From the NCBI GenBank assembly GCA_014529385.2, contig CM043961.1:15245978-15309977 (forward strand): a stretch of DNA of 64,000 nucleotides, in the 5' to 3' direction. Of the stretch, positions 1 to 12,300 are shown one piece after another. Each line of letters begins with the position of its first letter. Positions within the stretch are counted from its first letter, which is position 1. The translations under genes and the position numbers were made by a program. This DNA comes from Adiantum capillus-veneris (Eukaryota; Streptophyta; Polypodiopsida; Polypodiales; Pteridaceae). Below the pieces are notes generated by a model. That model saw only the letters and a program-made list of their open reading frames with translations. It was not told the DNA's origin and ran no database searches.

Positions 1-259
1 ATCATTTGTATCTAAACATCAGAATTTCTCCTCTTTTGAGCTGAGTTTTTTGGGTGTGTGTGTGTGTGTGTGTGTGTGTGTCTGTGTGGAGTGGGCAAGT
101 GGATAGTTTCTCTCCTCTCACTCCATAGGTGTGTTTCCTATCTCGGCCACGTGTGTTGTGTAAGCCAAGTGGTGCCCCCTAGTGTGTGTGTGTGTATCTT
201 CCAAAGAGTGTGTGTCGGCTCGTTATAGAGGCGCTGTGTTTGTTTTCATCCTGCTCACA
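1..259 (+). repeat. 3' part of the 5' LTR of element Z
   Basis: Matches about 2233-2480 nearly base for base outside the (GT)n stretches, including the shared ending 'gctcaca'. It holds (GT)n runs at about 53-80 and 184-194. No primer-binding site follows position 259, consistent with a deletion that starts at or just after the LTR. Confidence 0.7.
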
Positions 260-278
260 GTGAGAGGAGCTTTATAGA

Positions 279-1204
279 GTGTTGGAAGAGAATCATGAAG
301 GCGCATGTGTCGTACATTTCGCTCTAAACATCACCTTGCATAAGATCTTGCAAGAAGGGTATGCATGGCCTAGTTTGGCACAAAAAACCATTATGGCTTT
401 TGATGTGTTTGAAAAGTGGGGGGTTGATACAATAGGCCCATTACCTATCACAAGCACGGGCAAAAGCTATATTTTGACTGTAGTGGACTATCTCTCTAGA
501 TGGACAGAGGCTATAGCAGTAAATAAATCACTGCAAAGGATGTGGCAAAATTTGTGTACGATGAAATATGTTGCATGTTTGGGTTGCCATTGGAGCTACT
601 TTCGGACAAGGGACCATGATTTAGAGCTAAACTATTAGACTTTTTATGCGTGAAGATGAAGATTAGGCACCAACATACCACTCCTTATTATCCACAATGT
701 AATGGCTTAAATGAAAGATTCAATGGTGAGTTGGTACAAATTATTTCGAAAGTGACAGAGCACCAAGGAAATAATTGGGATTTGGAATTGCCTAGTGCAT
801 TATGGGCTTTCCGTACTTCGGTGAAGACAGGTACAGGGTTTACTCCGTTTCATTTGGTATATGGAAACGAAGCACTATTGCCTGTGGAAGTAGAGTTGCA
901 TGCGGTCAAGATCTTAGAGAAGCTGCTTGGGTAGTCCAATGATGCATTCAAAGAGAGGCTCTTATAATTACAAGAGGTTCAGCTGGATAGAATGAGCGCA
1001 TCAAAACATTATGGGCAGATGCAAGATAAAGCTTTAGGAACGATAAATGAGAAGGTCAAAAGTAAGGGTATCAAGAAATATGACTTGGTTTTGCGCTACA
1101 AATGTAAGCTGGACAAGACATTCCAAACAAAGTTTCAAATTAAGTTGGAAGGCCCTTTCAAGGTAGTGGAGTGTTTCTCCAAATGGTACATATCAACTGG
1201 CTAA
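279..1204 (+). pseudogene. Degenerate Ty3/gypsy integrase remnant
   Basis: Three ORF pieces (279-638, 650-934, 992-1204) together give an integrase. The first has the H..H half of the zinc-binding region ('HEGACVVHF', 'LQEGYAWPSL'); the C..C half is deleted, so the next recognisable motif is 'FEKWGVDTIGPLP' with the first catalytic Asp. The second has 'HTTPYYPQCNGLNERFNGE' with the catalytic Glu and 'ALWAFRTSVKT'. The third is the C-terminal module ('LVLRYKCKLD', 'KLEGPFKVVE'). Stops and frameshifts separate the pieces, and the stretch with the second catalytic Asp is damaged ('LLSDKGP' out of frame). Non-functional relic. Confidence 0.85.
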
Positions 1205-1412
1205 CCTGGATGGGATTCTACATAAGTCAAGGTTAAATGGATTGTGTTTTAAATTATATCATGCTATATTGATGATGGTGGAGCAAGATGAGTTGTCTGC
1301 ATAACAAGTAATGTTCGTGAGGGATGAGGAGACCTATGAAGCGACAAGTCTCATATTTGTTTTGCTGCTGCTGAGCATGAATGATCTAGCAGGCTACGGG
1401 ATGGGCAAATTA

Positions 1413-2480
1413 TGTTAGGAGTTTTTTGGAAGAAGTGATTGTGCATATGTATATACACATGCATGGTGCATCAAATAAAGAATTGCCCATTTTCCAGAGC
1501 CAAGTGGTTACGTGGGGCCCACATGTGTACAGATAGGACAGCATGTACATAGGACATCGATTTTCATTATCACCGGTACTAGTGTGTTCTCACTATAATA
1601 ATGGGGAGTTGGTGGAGTATAAAACTTCTCAAGGAAGCTATCAACGGGCCGACAACATGAGGTAAGCAGGTGCGCCAAGTGGCATCTAGTGGTGTCAAGA
1701 GGACGAATGGGATCAAGACTTGCACGTGGATAAGTACGGACACAACGTGGGTGTTTTTTTGTGATGAATTATGAAAAACGGTCATCATGAGAACTTTATT
1801 TGGGGGCCACTTCACGTGGTTGCGGGATGCATTATTGGAAAAAGTTGAATGCCAGGTCTGCGGATGGATGTGGAAGGGTGACAAAAATGCACCGCGTGGC
1901 CATTTTTTTGGCATGTTCGGGGTTCGTTTGAGGTCAATCAAAAGACCAAAGGTGCCCAAGGGATAAAGTGAAGTGTGGAAACTGAAAAACCTGAGAAAAA
2001 AACCGGTGAAGAGTAGAGAGAAGAGGAGGAATAGCCGCAACTCAGGTTTTACTGATTTTGGAGCTTGTTTTGGCCATAAACAGCTCATCCGAGGTCAGAT
2101 TTGAGTACTTTGATATTGTAGCTGTGTAAGTTTCTCCTTTGAGCGAAGCCTATGCTTCAATTTGTGATTGTATCTAGCATATTTCATCCATATTGTGTGA
2201 GCTATTTGCCCCATTGGTATTGGCCCAAGCTCAATTGTATCTAAATATCAGAAATCTCCCGCTTTTGAGCTGAGTTTTTTGGGTGGGTGTGTGTGTGTTT
2301 GTCTCTCTGTGTTGAGTGGGCAAATGGATAGTCTCTCTCCTCTCACTCCATCAGTGTGTTCCTTGTCTTGGCCAGGTGGGTTGTGTAAGCCGAGTGGTGC
2401 CCCATAGTGTGTGTCTATATCATCCCAAGAGTGTGTCGGGTGTTTATAGAGGCGTTGTTTGTGTTTCCATCTCGCTCACA
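1413..2480 (+). repeat. 3' LTR of element Z
   Basis: Starts TGTTAGGAG after a purine-rich stretch and ends TCACA, giving 1068 bp in TG...CA form. The last ~250 bp match 1-259. A TATAAAA box lies at 1618-1624, which suggests transcription starting near 1650. The start is inferred, because only the 3' part of the partner LTR is in the window. Confidence 0.6.
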
Positions 2481-2828
2481 CCGTATAATAGAAGAAATGC
2501 CGGTTTGCAATTTGAGCTGTTCCAATCCACCATAGCTCCATTTCTAATTGAGTTTTGTGGTATGGGAAATCTAGCTTACCCTAGCTATAATTCAATGCTC
2601 TATTCATTAGGGATATAGCTACTCTTTCCATTTTTTGACACTTTTGAATTTAAGCCTCATCCAATTTCATAGCAAATATAAATTTTCCTTCACAATCTAC
2701 TTCTTGCATTTCATAGTATCTCACCATAGCAAATTGAACCTTTTTTATACTAATCCAAATGTTATTTAAAACATTATATTCAGAAGCAGATTTTTTCTTC
2801 GATTTTTCGTGGCCCTTTATCGTGTTTT

Positions 2829-2830
<2 letters not shown>

Positions 2831-2882
<52 letters not shown>
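2831..2882. repeat. (AG)n microsatellite
   Basis: About 26 uninterrupted AG units. ORFs across it on either strand are repeat artefacts (RERERE / SLSLSL peptides). Confidence 0.95.
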
Positions 2883-2886
<4 letters not shown>

Positions 2887-3180
2887 ATGGGGTGGCCAAA
2901 GGGGAGAGAGGGAAGCGGGAAGGATTTGTTTTGTAAATTAAATATTATCACATATATTACCGCGACTATTACCACGCTTATTACTACGTATATTACCTCG
3001 CATATTACCACACACATTACCGCGTATATTACCTCACAAATTATATAAAAAAAAGAGCGCGGTATGCCGTGTTTTTTGTAGCATACCTTGTTCTTCTACT
3101 CCTACTGCCATCACTCTTGCAATCATATTCTCTCCTTCTCTCTCTCTCTCCCTCTCAAAGCTCACACCCCTCTGTCTCCT

Positions 3181-3184
<4 letters not shown>

Positions 3185-3236
<52 letters not shown>
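3185..3236. repeat. (TC)n microsatellite with flanking TC/CA-rich DNA
   Basis: About 26 TC units, preceded by a shorter TC-rich stretch (3131-3155) and followed by (CA)n. From 2481 to 3560 I see no gene. The 3' end (3391-3427) has C runs and (CA)n. Confidence 0.95.
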
Positions 3237-3238
<2 letters not shown>

Positions 3239-3559
3239 TCACACACACGCACACACACAATCAATATTTGGTGGGGCACTCTATCACTCAACAATCAGGA
3301 GAGGGAGGAGCACAAGAGGGCTCTACATAAGAGAACCGCAAGAAGACTCGAATGCTAGAGGAACACAAGAGGTAAGCTTCTACAAAATCTCCCCCCCCCC
3401 GCCCCCCCCCATCACACACACACACATTAGAAAAGTTAGATTCAAAGATTTTGTACGTCTTTCATGTTTGGTGTAGGTGCTTTTTGCTGCTTGGTTGACC
3501 TCACTTTGCTTGTTTGATTTTTTGTTGTAGGTGTGTGATTAGTTTGTAGATACTTGCTT

Positions 3560-5580
3560 GCTTGCTTGGTGTGTGATTAGGGAGAGAGGGAAAGAGAGGG
3601 CCAAAGAGAGATTAGCCTAAATTTAATGGTTAATGTTAACGTAGAGATTAATGTAGATTTCATGATTAATGTTAAATAGATGTTTAAGTAGAGAGAGAAC
3701 ACTTGCACATTAAACTTCTTGTATGTTTAGTGTTAACTTAGAGTGAATTGATGTGTGAAAGATGTGTATGTTAAATTAGAGAAATAAAAATAGAGAGAAA
3801 AAACGAGAAAAAAATAAACATTAAGAAAAAAGTGATAGAGTATGAAAAATTGTACATTAAAAATAGGTTTAGAGAGATATTAGAGAGAGAAATATGCAAT
3901 TTAGTGTATGTGAAATTAGATAGTGGAAGAGAGGAAAAGAGGGAGAGAGAAGAAAAGCGATGGGAGAAGAGCGATTAGAGGGAGGACAAAAGAGAGGGAA
4001 GCGGTTAGAGGGAGGAGAAGTGTTAAAATAGTGTAGATTGGATGAGAAGAAGAAGAAGAAAGATTAGAGAGAGGAAAAGAGGGATAGAGGGTGTAGAGAG
4101 AGTGGAGATAGAAAGGAAGTAGGGAGAGATTGTTAGATTAGAGAGAAAACAAGGATATAGGGTGTAGAGACGGAGAGAGAGTAGATAAAGGGTATAGAGA
4201 TAGAGATACATGCAGAGAGAGTCAAGATTAAGGGACAGAGAGAGTAGAGAGAAGGTAGAGATAGATATTAGGTAGAGAGTAGATACATAAGGTTAAGATT
4301 TATGAATAGATTAGAGTGTAGAGAGGTGTACATAGATTAGATAGAGTGGGGGTAAATATTATGAAGGTTAGGCAGAGAGGGAGAATATGTAGAGAGTAGC
4401 AATAGAGAGAGTCGATATTAGGGGATAGAGAGAGAGTAGATATAGAGATTAGATAGATAAGGTTATGATTTAGAAAAAGATTAGGGTGTAGAGAGAGGTG
4501 TGGATAGAGCAGATAGAGAGGGTGTAGAGAGAGGTGTGGATAGAGCAGATAGAGAGGGTGTAGAGAAGGTGTAGAGATAGAGATTAGGTAGAAAGAGAGA
4601 GGTGTGGATAGATGTTAGGATGTAGAAGGAGAGTACATAGATGTTAAGATGATGTAGATAGAGGGTGTAGAGAGGGTGTAAATAGAGAGACAAAGGATAT
4701 GTAGAGTGTAGAGATAGATAGAGGGACTAGAGAGAGTGTTGAGATTTACCTCTGCTAAGAACTCTCTCTATGTTTAGAAGGTACAAAGAGGATAGCTATA
4801 GAGATTAGGGAGAGAGTAGATAGATAAGATTAGGATTTAGGAAGAGATTAGGGTGTAGAGAGGTGTGGATAGAGTAGATAGAGAGGGTGTAGAGTTTAGG
4901 TAGACTAGGTAGAGAGGGAGGATACATAGAGAGTGTAGATAGAGATTAAGTAGAGGCTAGACTAATAAGTTTAGGATTTAGGAAGAGATTAGGGTTTAGA
5001 GAGAGATGTGGATAGAGTAGATAGAGGGTGTAGATAGAGAGACGGAGGATGCATAGAGTGTAGAGATAGATAGATGGACTAAAGAGTGTGGAGATTTACC
5101 TTTATTTAGCACTCTCTTTGTGTTTAAAGAGTAGATAGAGGATAGATATAGAGATAAGGTAGAGAGTAGATAGATAAGGTTAGGATTTAGAAAGAGATTA
5201 GGGTGTAGAGAGGTGTGGATAGAGTAGATAGAGAGGGTGTAGAGTTTAGGTAACTTAGGTAGAGAAGGAGGATACGTAGAGAGTGTAGATAGAGATTAAG
5301 GCAATGGTAAATAGATAAGTTTAGGATTTAGGAAGAGATTAGGGTTTAGAGAGAGGTGTGGATAGAGTAGATAGAGGGAGTACAGAGGGTGTAGATAGAG
5401 AGACGGACAATGCACAAAGTATAGAGATAGATAGAGGGACTAGAAAGAGTGTAGAGATTTACCTCTATTTAGCGCTCTCTCTGTGTTTAGAGGGTAGAGA
5501 GCGGATAGATATAGAGATTAGGTAGAGAGTAGATAGATAAAATTAGGATTTATAGAGGTTTGGATAGAGTAGATAGATAG
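3560..5580. repeat. Cytosine-depleted, purine-rich low-complexity tract
   Basis: For about 2 kb the plus strand is built from GAGA, GATA, TAGAG and AGAAA words with very few cytosines. It runs from a (GA)-rich start into a tandem array (separate entry). No credible coding sequence; minus-strand ORFs such as 4023-4211 and 4481-4693 are Leu/Ser/Tyr repeat artefacts. Probably a decayed microsatellite that has been partly amplified. Confidence 0.85.
4741..5580. repeat. Tandem array with ~350-363 bp unit
   Basis: The landmark 'gagatttacc' or its near copy recurs at 4741, 5091 and 5454, giving units of 350 and 363 bp and a third partial unit to about 5580. Each unit has the same order of sub-words: 'ctctct.tgtttag', 'agataagattaggattta', 'gtgtagagaggtgtggatagagt'. 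Upstream sequence (about 4200-4740) looks like older copies. Confidence 0.8.
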
Positions 5581-6189
5581 TGATTCAAAAGTGGAAACAA
5601 CTATTTGCCACCAAGTAAATAAAATGACAACAAAGTTTGAGGTGAGCCGCAAAGGAATGGATTGAACATGATATCTTTTTGAATATTTAGAGATATGTAC
5701 CTAGATAAGATTTAAATTGCATAGATATGATTTAAATAACCAAAACGGCCAAATTTGGAGCCCTTTTGATCGTCAACAGCTCTGCTATTTAGTAAGTTAA
5801 CCAATTCCTTACATAGCCCCTTTTAAGTCGTTTTTGGCCCTAATGACCAACATTGCTCCACCAACTCCTTTGCCTTGATGATATGCTATAGTAGAGTACG
5901 TCCTATAGTTTGAGTATCGGAATCGATTCCATCATCATTCAAGCCAAGTTTCTACATATTGAAATAAAGTTATAGCAACCTACAAATAATGAAGGAAATT
6001 AGAATTTTTCATTTGTATCCTTACCGAGTTTGATGGATACGTTTCTTCTAAGCTCCACCACTTGAAGATAGCATAGAAATTGTGTGTCTCTTGCACTTAT
6101 AAATGTGGTAGCCCAGGGGAACGTGTGTGAGATGATCAATTTGCCGATGCATATTACGTGCATTGTGTTGTACCTGAACATAATTGTCT

Positions 6190-6375
6190 AGCCGGCTCTC
6201 TTGATCCCTTTTTTGCTACACTACTTTTTGATTAAGCTTCACCATCTCATCGTTCACTTGCTTTGTCTTCTCGTTGGCTTCCTCTCTGACTTGCTAAATG
6301 TCTTTCATGTACTTCTCTTGCAATGACAAATAGGCAGTAAAGAGATGTTTTCTTGATTTCCTTTCATCGAAAAAA
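6190..6375 (-). pseudogene. Coiled-coil coding remnant
   Basis: On the minus strand one frame reads a charged, heptad-like peptide ('FTAYLSLQEKYMKDI', stop, 'QVREEANEKTKQVNDEMV', 'KLNQKVV', stop, 'QKRDQESR'). The composition is coding-like, but in-frame stops break it and no start or family is recognisable. The surrounding 5581-6800 region shows nothing else I can name. Confidence 0.35.
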
Positions 6376-6918
6376 GTTGAATACAATCACCAGCAGTAGC
6401 TAAACAATTTGTCCATTCCATTTCCAATAAAACATAGTAGCTCAATGACGTTACAAAAGGGAGGTGATGCATTGGTCATTGGATTGACAGAGTAAATATG
6501 GCCATCAAATCATAAGTTGGTTGCCTTGCACCCCATGTTCTAGCTGATCTGCAACATTGGCACTAGACATGACAAGTCGCATAGTAACATACACCTCCAA
6601 ATCAGCGTTTAATTGATATCTTTTTGGCGGGGATTGAATGACATATGTGTTATCTAATCAAGAAAATTAGAGAGAGCATGCGTACTAGTGACTACTACAA
6701 GTAGGTGAAGCTGGCCATGGAGGGAAGAAGCAGAGAGTACTTAGAGATAAGAAAAAAAGATAATTTGTGGAGGAAAGAAAGAGAGGCAGTGAAGCTCAAT
6801 ATCCTTTGAAGTCAAATTGTTGATCATGAGGGTTTTAGAGAGAGAAATGTTGCTATACACACAGGTCATGGAGTTTCTCATTGCTCTCACCTGGAGCTCG
6901 AGTTGGAGTGGGAGAATC

Positions 6919-6920
<2 letters not shown>

Positions 6921-6960
<40 letters not shown>
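6921..6960. repeat. (GA)n microsatellite
   Basis: Twenty GA units inside a weak open frame (6817-7215) that I regard as spurious. Confidence 0.95.
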
Positions 6961-6964
<4 letters not shown>

Positions 6965-7074
6965 CATGGCACCTAACACTTGTCCCTCCCTCAGCTAGGG
7001 GTACCCCCTACACTCTAGAACCACTCTCCCACCTCTGGACTTCATATGCAATCAACATGGAGCCTCCCATAGCC

Positions 7075-7082
7075 TATATAAA
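7075..7082 (+). promoter_or_regulatory. TATA box of a probable LTR or element promoter
   Basis: TATATAAA in 'agcctatataaagtccccca', in a setting like the TATA boxes of the LTRs elsewhere in the window (for example 54383). Downstream lie a (CA)n stretch, then about 0.9 kb without genes, then the gag-like start at 8097. I could not find a second LTR copy, so the element type is inferred. Confidence 0.45.
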
Positions 7083-8096
7083 GTCCCCCAGTCCCCTCAC
7101 AACACACATTGTATGCTCAGAGATCTCTTTAGGAGGAAGTGACTCTGCTGAAATTCACTCACACATTTGTGCGCGTGCACGTGCACACACACACACACAC
7201 TCAATCATGGAGTAATAGGTGGTTCACGCGACGCAGCGCGAGGCGATGAACTACGATCGACACCGTGAAACTTGCGAAGGGGGAGACCAAAGGTAATAGA
7301 ATGTTAAATTTAGCATCTACACACACTCTTGTATACTTAGGAAAACACTCTCTCTTTAAACTTCATAAATTTTCTCTCTCTAGAAGTTCTTGTGCTCCTT
7401 GATACTAGGTAGCATGCAACTCTTGCATGTATGATTTTTGCATGCAGGAAGCCTTTAGGAATGATATGCATCCCTGAATTTCATAGAAATCTCACATGCA
7501 TGCTCATTACGCACCAATACCTACCTTATCTATGCATGCATGGGTCTAGATGGGCAAGTATCATTAAAGAAATTACACATAATTGTCCATAAGTCAATAG
7601 ATTCAATAAATTAGTGATTACATACTATAAAATCACATATATCATAGAATTTACTAATCAACAGTTAGTTATCAGCTAATTAACAGTTAAGTACGTATCT
7701 GATCAAAGTTTTTACACAGTGGTTTTATAATATTTAAAAACTACTTTTTGCATAAGAAAACTTGACTGTGATTTTTTCTTGAATTTTTAAATATATCTTT
7801 TAGCCTAAAATAATACTTTTAGGTAGAAATAAATAGAAATTACACTAGAAATAGGTAAATTTAGCCTAGTAAAATTAAGGAAAAACTAGAAAATACCACT
7901 TGGAATTTTTTTGAGAAAATACATATAAAAGTTGATTTTTCACTTGATTTTTGGGACAAATAGGTCCACCAGATCCTAGAAACATTAAGTTATTAAATTA
8001 TTGGATGTTTTGACTGAACTTAGCCTCGGACTCACGCTTAGCACGAGGAGCTTCTTTTTCCCACTAATTCTATTTTTGACCTGCATATGGTCCCCA

Positions 8097-8230
8097 AAGT
8101 CACAAAGAAGAACAATAACGGAGCTGGACCAAGCCATGCTCCAGTAGACGAGGCGAACCAGCCATCACAGCAGAACATTGTCGTAATTCCAAACCAGGTA
8201 CCGATAATTTTAAGTTTTATGCATCATAGA
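8097..8230 (+). pseudogene. Possible gag N-terminus, truncated
   Basis: An ATG opens about 40 codons rich in Lys, Asn, Gln and Pro ('MVPKVTKKNNNGAGP', 'QQNIVVIPNQVP'), the kind of disordered start seen in plant gypsy Gag proteins. The frame then ends in unrelated AT-rich sequence. It lies about 1 kb downstream of the TATA box at 7075. Truncation by the 3' LTR end of element F is a plausible cause. No domain is present, so the call is weak. Confidence 0.3.
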
Positions 8231-8430
8231 TAAGCATGACCTAGTGGAGCTTAGGAAGCCATAAGGAAAACACTGGCTGTATAAACCAAAACTCATGCTT
8301 TTGTTGATAGAAACTTAGGTAGGAATTCTGTTTGATGTTAAAAATACTACCCGTGTCAAGTTTGGGTGAAGAAGAGTTAGATTGCATTTGAATAGAGACT
8401 GAATCAATTGGATGGCAGCTTGATGCCACA

Positions 8431-8498
8431 TTGGTGCACGATGCATGTTGGTGCCCATGCCGCGTTGGTGCACGATGCATATTGATGTCCATGCCGCG
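8431..8498. repeat. Two tandem 34-bp repeats
   Basis: 'ttggtgcacgatgcat' starts at 8431 and again at 8465. The two 34-bp units differ at a few positions and both end 'ccatgccgcg'. Confidence 0.8.
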
Positions 8499-8599
8499 TT
8501 GTGGGACGCATGTCTAACCTCACCATCCTATCTTATTGGAGTATTAGTAAGAACCACGATTAATTTGTCAAACCATGGGACGAAGCTGACTCGACTAGT

Positions 8600-9331
8600 G
8601 CATAGAGGCTACAAGAGGTTGTCAATCTCTTGGAAAACAACTAACAACTCGCATCTAACTCAAGCTACACTCAAGTGACTGAAATCACCAAAAGCCAATT
8701 GCTCATCGGCAAACAATTCACATCCGTTACAGCATCAAACGACATCCAAACGTAACGAAACTTCTAGGACAAGTTTAAAAGACCTAAGCACACATGCCTA
8801 TGGCCTCAAACCCCACTTTAGGTCAAGTTTCAAAATTGCGATTATTAACAATAGTGGATTTATGACCTAGTCGTTTTCGACCCAGAATGCATCCAAATGC
8901 TTAGCAATGATGCCCCAATACCTCGCCTATGCTTAGTTTTTTATTTAAAAGTGTAAATTTCTAGTTATGATGAAATTAGGCCACGCGTAGGCGACGCCAA
9001 AAGCTACGAAATACTATGAATGGCTTACGTTAATGCGTAGAGCTCTTACCTACGGTTGCAATGTAACAAACGCATTTTTTTAATAAAATCTTACAAAAAT
9101 TGGCTTTTATACCTTAGCCAAGGTTTTTGAGTGGTCAAAACTAATAATCTGGAGTTCTACCAAAGCTAAGAATTGACTGGCTGATACAACCTGGAAGCTT
9201 GTAGCCCCGGCTCATTAATTACAAAGTTTACCAAGAAAATAGGAGTTACAATATTCTCGATTTATCAAAATAATAATTGTTTTACAAGGAGAACTCCGAA
9301 AAATGGTGTCCACGTTAGCTTGCTGCTAACA
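8600..9331 (-). repeat. 3' LTR of element F (left edge unresolved)
   Basis: Read on the minus strand, sequence starting TGTTAGCAGC at 9331 follows directly after a polypurine tract. A minus-strand TATAAAAGCC box lies about 220 bp inside (TATAAAA at 9105-9111), the same spacing and wording as in the LTR of B (about 206 bp from LTR start to CTATAAAAGCC). The other LTR of F is outside the window, so the left end (placed near 8600) is a guess that could be off by several hundred bases. Confidence 0.45.
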
Positions 9332-9348
9332 TTCCCCCCCTCCTCACC
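9332..9348 (-). promoter_or_regulatory. Polypurine tract of element F
   Basis: Minus strand reads TGAGGAGGGGGGGAA immediately before TGTTAGC. It matches the layout of B at 15772-15790 (AGGAAGGGGGGCAA before TGTTAAC). This would prime plus-strand DNA synthesis. Confidence 0.7.
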
Positions 9349-9370
9349 TGTGTCGTCCCTTGACACAGCT

Positions 9371-12300
9371 TTACGGGCTAAAGTAGTCTTCGGGTTGACG
9401 GCGGGCGAGGCGGTCTTTCAGTGCTTCCACTGCCTTTTGGTATCTAATTCTGCATTCTTTGTCAGGCATGTGTAAAAATTGCATGGTGAGTTGGTTTTTC
9501 AATTCCACCAGTAAGTAGCCTACAAATCTGGATGTGAGGTTGCTTATCACTGGTGCAAATATCTTTGTTCGCCAGGTGAAGAATCCAGTGTAGAATGCTT
9601 CTTCAAAGGCTAGCATATTATGCAAGGGCAGGAACATGAATCTGGCATAGAATCCGTAAAGGATTTCTTTTGAAGGTTTCCCACTCAAATCATAACATAA
9701 GCCTTTGTTCCCTTCCAATAATGAGAGCCATGGGGCTCCTGTCTGCTCAGGCTCATTGAAAACCTGTATGCATGTGAGTAGCATCCTGCAGATCTTATAT
9801 AGCATTACACAGGAGAGATCTGACAGACTCTTGAAGAATTTCATGGCACTCGTTAGGGTTTTCACCATGTATTCTTCCATCGCTTGGCCTCTCTCTGGAG
9901 CTGGCAGCCTGGGGAAGTTGAGCCATGTTGGCCTCTTCTTTTACAGTGCTTCATGCGCTTGCCATGTCCTTACTCTGGGTACAGGACAGAATTTTGGATC
10001 TTTCTCTAAGAGTGTAGATGCTCTTGTGAACAGAATCAAGTATCTTGGATTCTTGTTCAGCCAGCTTAGCCTCCACTTTGGGTGGTCTTTATCTACACCA
10101 TCTTCTTGCATATCCTTGTACAACTTTTATTTTACATGTAAAAGTTCTACCTTGATGAGAGGATGGTGCCATTGAGCGTTGATTTTATTGGGAGTGAGTT
10201 GAGTTAGGTTGACACAGTGTAAAACTCTCAACTCCCAATCCATAGTGGCCTTCCACTGCTCATCCACCTCTAAGGTGATCTTTTCCTTCAGTGCGTCTTC
10301 TTCAGCTTTTGATAGCTGGACCATTGGCACTGTATCTTCATCTGTAATGTGGACCTGAAAGTCTTCTTCACCACTCGGCTCTGCTGTAGACTGCGTCTCA
10401 AATTCAGCAAACAAGACCGAGGGAATGTCTATTTGGGGTGGCTCTGATGTGCCTGTCTCTTCCTGTGTGTCGGGATTTCCATCTTGAGAAATTGGTTTAT
10501 ACGCTTGAGTTCTGCTATCTCTTTTAGAAGCACCTCCTCTCTTTGGACCCGCATCAGTGCCAGGTCTCTGCGCTGTGATTGTTCAAGCTTTAATTCCTGC
10601 TCTAAGTCCTTTTTTTTCTTTTCAAGTGCCTTGTACACTTCATCTGTTCCCTTGATCGAGGCCACGACTGGATTTTATCTGATTTGCCGCAAGAAAATGA
10701 CCTAATCATTGATTCTTTGTTCAAAATATTGCAAAGAAGCGTTGGCTACATCTAGCTGCACTTGAATTAATCTGAGCTGACAGAGAGGTGGTAAGAAGTT
10801 CATTCATCACTTCTGTCAGCTGCTCATCTTTCACCTTGCAGCAGCATGCATCAGATAATTTAGTGAGGAGGTCACCTAACTCCTCCATTTCCGTTTGTTG
10901 TTTGTCCCTAGCTATCTGATGCTGTTCCGCTTCTGTCTTTAGCTCTTGCACTTGCCTTTGGAGATCAGTGATAGTAATCATCCTGTCTTCGAGCTCTGCT
11001 TGAAGAGCATCGATGAACATTTCTAGTTCCTTGGCCTTTGTGCTGCGGTTTAAGGCTGCTGAGCGGAGTTTCTCCATCATGTTTTGCATCTGCCTTGCAT
11101 ACTTGTTTACTTGTAAAATAACTTCGTCATTGGACTGCCACTCCTCCTGTCTAGCTAATTGGGATGTCCCTGCAACCTCCTATGTTGCTTCTTAATGTGT
11201 TGTAAGTATTGGTGGTTCTGTAAAGGTGGATGGTTGTTCTTCTCCTTGGCCATCCTGAGGCTTTGATGCCTCAGCACTTTCTAGCTGAGTGGAAATAGCT
11301 GGTGTGGTCTCAACCCTTACCGTCTCTTTAGGTGATGGCCTTTCTGCCTTCTCCGACTCGGGCTCTTTCACATGTGTAGTGGTATGCTCTTTTTTTGTAT
11401 CTACCTCTTTATCAGTTTCTTCCGCCGGCTTTTGAGTTTCTTTGGCTGCCTACTCCTGTTATGGCTCGGCTTCTTTTTCCTCACGTCCTTTGGTGTGGTT
11501 AGCTTTTTGTGTAGCTTCTGTTTGGTGGGTGAATTCAAAATCTTTTTCTTTTTCAGTCTCGGCTTCTTCATTGGTATCTTGGCCTAGCGATGATGGTGGT
11601 GGACTAGGCATGGGATGGTCCTGTTGTCCCGGCGGCGGTGAGGTGGGTCGGGGAGATGCCTGGCTTTGCTCTTGGGTAGCTGCTTCCTCAGCTTTCTTTG
11701 CCACTTCTTCAGCCTCTTTCAGCTTTAAGGATTCGGCCTCTTAGTACATTCTTTCTAAATAATATTTTGGATCCTCGGCCTCTTTTCTTGTATGATGCTT
11801 TATTCGAGGTCCTTTTCGGCCTGTGGGTACCCACTTTTCTGGGTCCTTTCCTTGTGCTTGCCTACTGCGCTGGTAAGCCTATTTTTCTCTTTCAAATCGT
11901 GCTTGTTTTTGAGCTGGCTCCTCTTGGTGGGCAGCCACAGCTTTCCTCTTCATCTCCTCCCTCCTGGATCTCTTTTGTTCGTTGTCAGAGCTTTCGCTGC
12001 TGTGCCACTCTAATGAGTTGTCATCTGATTCATCACCTGATATAAAAGATCTTTTACCTGATCTTGTAGCTCTTGGAGAGGGTTGTGCTTCCAAGATCCA
12101 TGTATTCTGATCCGGGACAGGTGGTAGGTTAACAGCCATGCCGATGGCATGATAGGATATTCTTGTCAATACTTATGGCGTGCCCAAGTATGTGATTTTA
12201 ACCTCCTTCTTGGTGGCCTTCAATGTTGTTAAGATATATTGCGCATGGTCCACAGGCTTCCTTGTTGTTGACTTAAGAACTTGAGTAAAGGTGGTGGCCA

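Larger units (their letters stand above)
1..2480 (+). mobile_element. Element Z: internally deleted Ty3/gypsy LTR retrotransposon
   Basis: Two copies of the same LTR 3' region (1-259 and about 2233-2480) flank a short interior that holds only integrase fragments. Gag, protease, RT and RNase H are gone: the left LTR copy runs almost directly into the integrase zinc-binding region. The integrase resembles that of elements C and E, and the LTRs share a 'gtggtgccccc' stretch near the 3' end with C and E, which points to the same lineage. The left LTR is cut by the window edge, so the target duplication cannot be tested. Confidence 0.75.

Noticed and set aside
2759-3330. ORFs on both strands with RERERE or SLSLSL peptides
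   Set aside because: They are translations of (AG)n/(TC)n microsatellites; the same applies to ORFs at 6817-7215, 15181-15549, 32786-33081 and 62190-62277.
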